Assembly (NCBI RefSeq): GCF_900114875.1
Contig: NZ_FPKW01000021.1
Coordinates: forward strand, 1 to 63,328
Direction of reading: 5' to 3'
DNA: 63,328 nucleotides
Origin: Chryseobacterium limigenitum
GTDB lineage: Bacteria; Bacteroidota; Bacteroidia; Flavobacteriales; Weeksellaceae
The notes under the pieces were generated by a model, which saw nothing but the letters and a program-made list of their open reading frames with translations, was not told the DNA's origin and did not search any database. Within the stretch, counting starts at the first letter, position 1. Each line of letters starts with the position of its first letter. The position numbers and the translations under genes are program-made. Of the stretch, positions 61,965 through 63,328 are shown in pieces.

Positions 61965-61997
61965 AAACGAGAGCAGATAATTTCTACTCTCGTTTTT
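61965..61997. terminator. orphan hairpin terminator
   Basis: AAACGAGAG (61965-61973) and CTCTCGTTT (61987-61995) pair perfectly, with T-tracts possible on both sides. No intact gene ends nearby, so it probably belonged to a lost gene. Confidence 0.6.
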
Positions 61998-62113
61998 GAA
62001 TTTATTGTTTTAAAATTTGTTTGATTTTCAATAAGTTAGTCATTGAAAACATTCTCATCACTAATCTTTGGAACATTACCCTCTCTCAACTTAAAGAGTA
62101 TAAAAAGTATAAC

Positions 62114-62143
62114 CTTTTTGTCCTAAAAAAGATAGCAACTCCA
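62114..62143. repeat. 30-bp exact direct repeat, left copy
   Basis: Identical to 62911-62940. On the minus strand both copies read in frame as ELLSFLGQK with different flanks, suggesting two remnants of one ORF end. Confidence 0.75.
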
Positions 62144-62910
62144 TCTCTAGTTTGATATTATAAATTGCACAAGTACAATATTAGAGTTATAATCTTCCTT
62201 TTAAAAAAAATTGACTTACACAATTCATGAAATTTAAAAGAATCAATAATTTAAAATATTGAAAATCAGATATTTAATTCGATACAATTTAAAATTTTAT
62301 CAATAAAAACAAACTTACTATGATCTTTTCTTCATGGTTATAGTGTAGACATTGCAGAGTAAATTGACTATTTCTGTGAAAGAGTATTTCTGATTGAACC
62401 CAATTTTTTATTTTCAGCCAGTAAAGAATTTTTTGCCTTTAACAACTCTGCTAAAGTTTCAATTATTGTTTGACTATTTTTGTTGGTCTTTTCAATAACT
62501 GGAGACCTTGTTAATAGAAAATTGCCTTATTTTGCTTGCTGACCGGAGTAAAAGTAAATCAAAAAACGCTGTAATTATGAGTAAAAATTGTTTTATTGTA
62601 CCATTTTTAAAATTGTAATTAATACAGAGGTATTCATTCTACCTTTTTTTGAATTACTAAAGTGAGGAATCTTTCTTCGTCTTGTCTCCTGGTTGGATAT
62701 TCTGGCTATAATGAACATGCATTATTCCTTACATTCTGTTCAAACTCTAAAAGCTAAGAAAGAATGAGGATATTTCTCGAGATGACCATGCTTCTATAGT
62801 TGCTATGGTATCTACAATCTCTCATTCTTTTTCACTTTATTTAAACTCTCAATTTATTCTTTTACAAACATAGGAGGTATTACCAAGTGAATATTCACAA
62901 GAAATATAAA

Positions 62911-62940
62911 CTTTTTGTCCTAAAAAAGATAGCAACTCCA
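62911..62940. repeat. 30-bp exact direct repeat, right copy
   Basis: Exact second copy of 62114-62143, 797 bp away. The bases just after it (ATCATAATTTCTC) also recur near 52384, linking it to the remnants on the far side of the cluster. Confidence 0.75.
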
Positions 62941-63180
62941 AATCATAATTTCTCTATTTTCTTTACTCCGAAATTTTATAATTATTTTTTCAATTTCTTA
63001 TTGAATATGCCATTTCTTCCACAAAGAAAAATAAAAGTGTAAAAATTATCATTATTTTTATCGCTCTGTAAATTATGTTAACTCAATGGTTATTAAATGG
63101 GTAAAGTTAACATAAATGTAATCTTAAAAAATTCATTGAAAATTATTTCTATTTTTATTTTTTTATATCAAAAAGTATCC

Positions 63181-63188
63181 TATCTTTG
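63181..63188 (+). promoter_or_regulatory. -7 box of tRNA-Pro copy 2
   Basis: TATCTTTG matches TAnnTTTG 46 bp before the tRNA. It gives this copy its own promoter, in contrast to copy 1, which is inside an operon. The -33 part is a T-rich stretch without a clean TTTG. Confidence 0.55.
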
Positions 63189-63234
63189 CACCCACAAAAA
63201 ACAAGGTAATATTCATTGTTTTAGATGGCCTAAT

Positions 63235-63309
63235 CGGGGCGTAGCGTAGTCCGGTCATCGCGCCTGGTTTGGGACCAGGAGGTCGCAGGTTCGAATCCTG
63301 CCGCCCCGA
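63235..63309 (+). tRNA. tRNA-Pro (TGG), copy 2
   Basis: A 75-nt tRNA identical in every base to the copy at 52116-52190, including acceptor arms, anticodon TGG and discriminator A. The 19 bases that follow also match copy 1 up to the window end. Confidence 0.96.
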
Positions 63310-63328
63310 CTGTTTTAATAGTTTTTTC
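63235..63328 (+). repeat. 94-bp direct repeat, right copy (cut by window end)
   Basis: Equals 52116-52209 base for base and continues to the last base of the window. The real repeat may extend further. Confidence 0.9.

Larger units (their letters stand above)
61368..63234. other. gene-poor AT-rich stretch with remnants
   Basis: About 1.9 kb without a credible gene. It holds a decayed minus-strand ORF end (about 61436-61545, containing YFYRCYKKYGVLK), a small minus-strand frame of 42 codons (61550-61678) I do not trust, a hairpin at 61965-61997, and a 30-bp exact direct repeat (62114-62143 and 62911-62940). A TATCTTTG -7 box at 63181 serves the second tRNA-Pro. The A/T content looks higher than in neighbouring coding DNA. 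Confidence 0.5.

Noticed and set aside
1..63328. CRISPR arrays, rRNA genes, complete insertion sequences or prophage structural genes
   Set aside because: No regularly spaced repeats with spacers, no rRNA sequence, no intact transposase or integrase, and no capsid, portal or tail genes were seen.

Overview
The window reads as a chromosomal segment from a flavobacterium close to Chryseobacterium (Bacteroidota). The evidence is AT-rich DNA, type IX secretion (T9SS) C-terminal sorting domains, lipoproteins of the Bacteroidota type, families typical of the phylum (WbqC, GSCFA, DUF5683, DUF6438) and promoters of the phylum-specific form TTTG-N19/20-TAnnTTTG. The genus is inferred from protein style; no 16S rRNA is present. 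The window begins in a tRNA-Asp and ends inside a second copy of a tRNA-Pro repeat, as expected for a draft contig broken at repeats.

Layout. 0-16 kb is a leftward housekeeping block: thioredoxin, cysteine desulfurase, a four-gene cluster matching polyprenyl-phosphoryl-arabinose synthesis (UbiA-type phosphoribosyltransferase, DprE1-like oxidase, DprE2-like SDR, HAD phosphatase), an OmpA lipoprotein, a subtilase, then tonB / parA-parB-DUF5683 / dapB / lepB / wbqC. Three perfect TTATCCACA DnaA boxes lie in the AT-rich gap upstream of parA, a possible replication origin. 16-21 kb is a rightward accessory block: two large, mutually related proteins of unknown function followed by an N-acetylmuramidase. 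21-28 kb holds purA, a small AT-rich insert with a ParD/ParE toxin-antitoxin pair, a lipase-like hydrolase, a gene broken by a stop codon in its signal peptide, then hpt, adk and obg. 28-34 kb is a duplicated two-gene surface module (YadA-head-like fibre plus T9SS-secreted protein, twice). 34-44 kb has two DEAD-box helicases, TatD, GSCFA, a polyprenyl synthase and a phosphate transporter with its DUF47 partner. 44-51 kb is a small surface-glycan group (FkbM methyltransferase, flippase, two glycosyltransferases, a methyltransferase), then aspartase and a lipoprotein amidase.

52-63 kb begins with tRNA-Ser, tRNA-Pro and tRNA-Arg, and a second tRNA-Pro identical over at least 94 bp lies 11.1 kb away. 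Between them is a gene cluster with a coherent logic: an AraC-family regulator, an acyl-CoA-ligase-like enzyme, a TonB-dependent receptor and three alpha/beta hydrolases. Two near-identical operator pairs (TGATACGAAAA repeated at exactly 21 bp) lie upstream of the two transcription units next to the regulator. The cluster is bordered by decayed, mutually similar ORF ends, and about 1.9 kb of gene-poor DNA follows. I read it as an acquired or rearranged ester uptake and degradation regulon; its substrate is unknown.

Most promising for new biology: the 16-21 kb paralogue/muramidase module, the AraC-controlled hydrolase/receptor cluster with its operators, and the arabinose-donor cluster in a Gram-negative organism with a natural alanine at the position of the benzothiazinone-target cysteine of DprE1.
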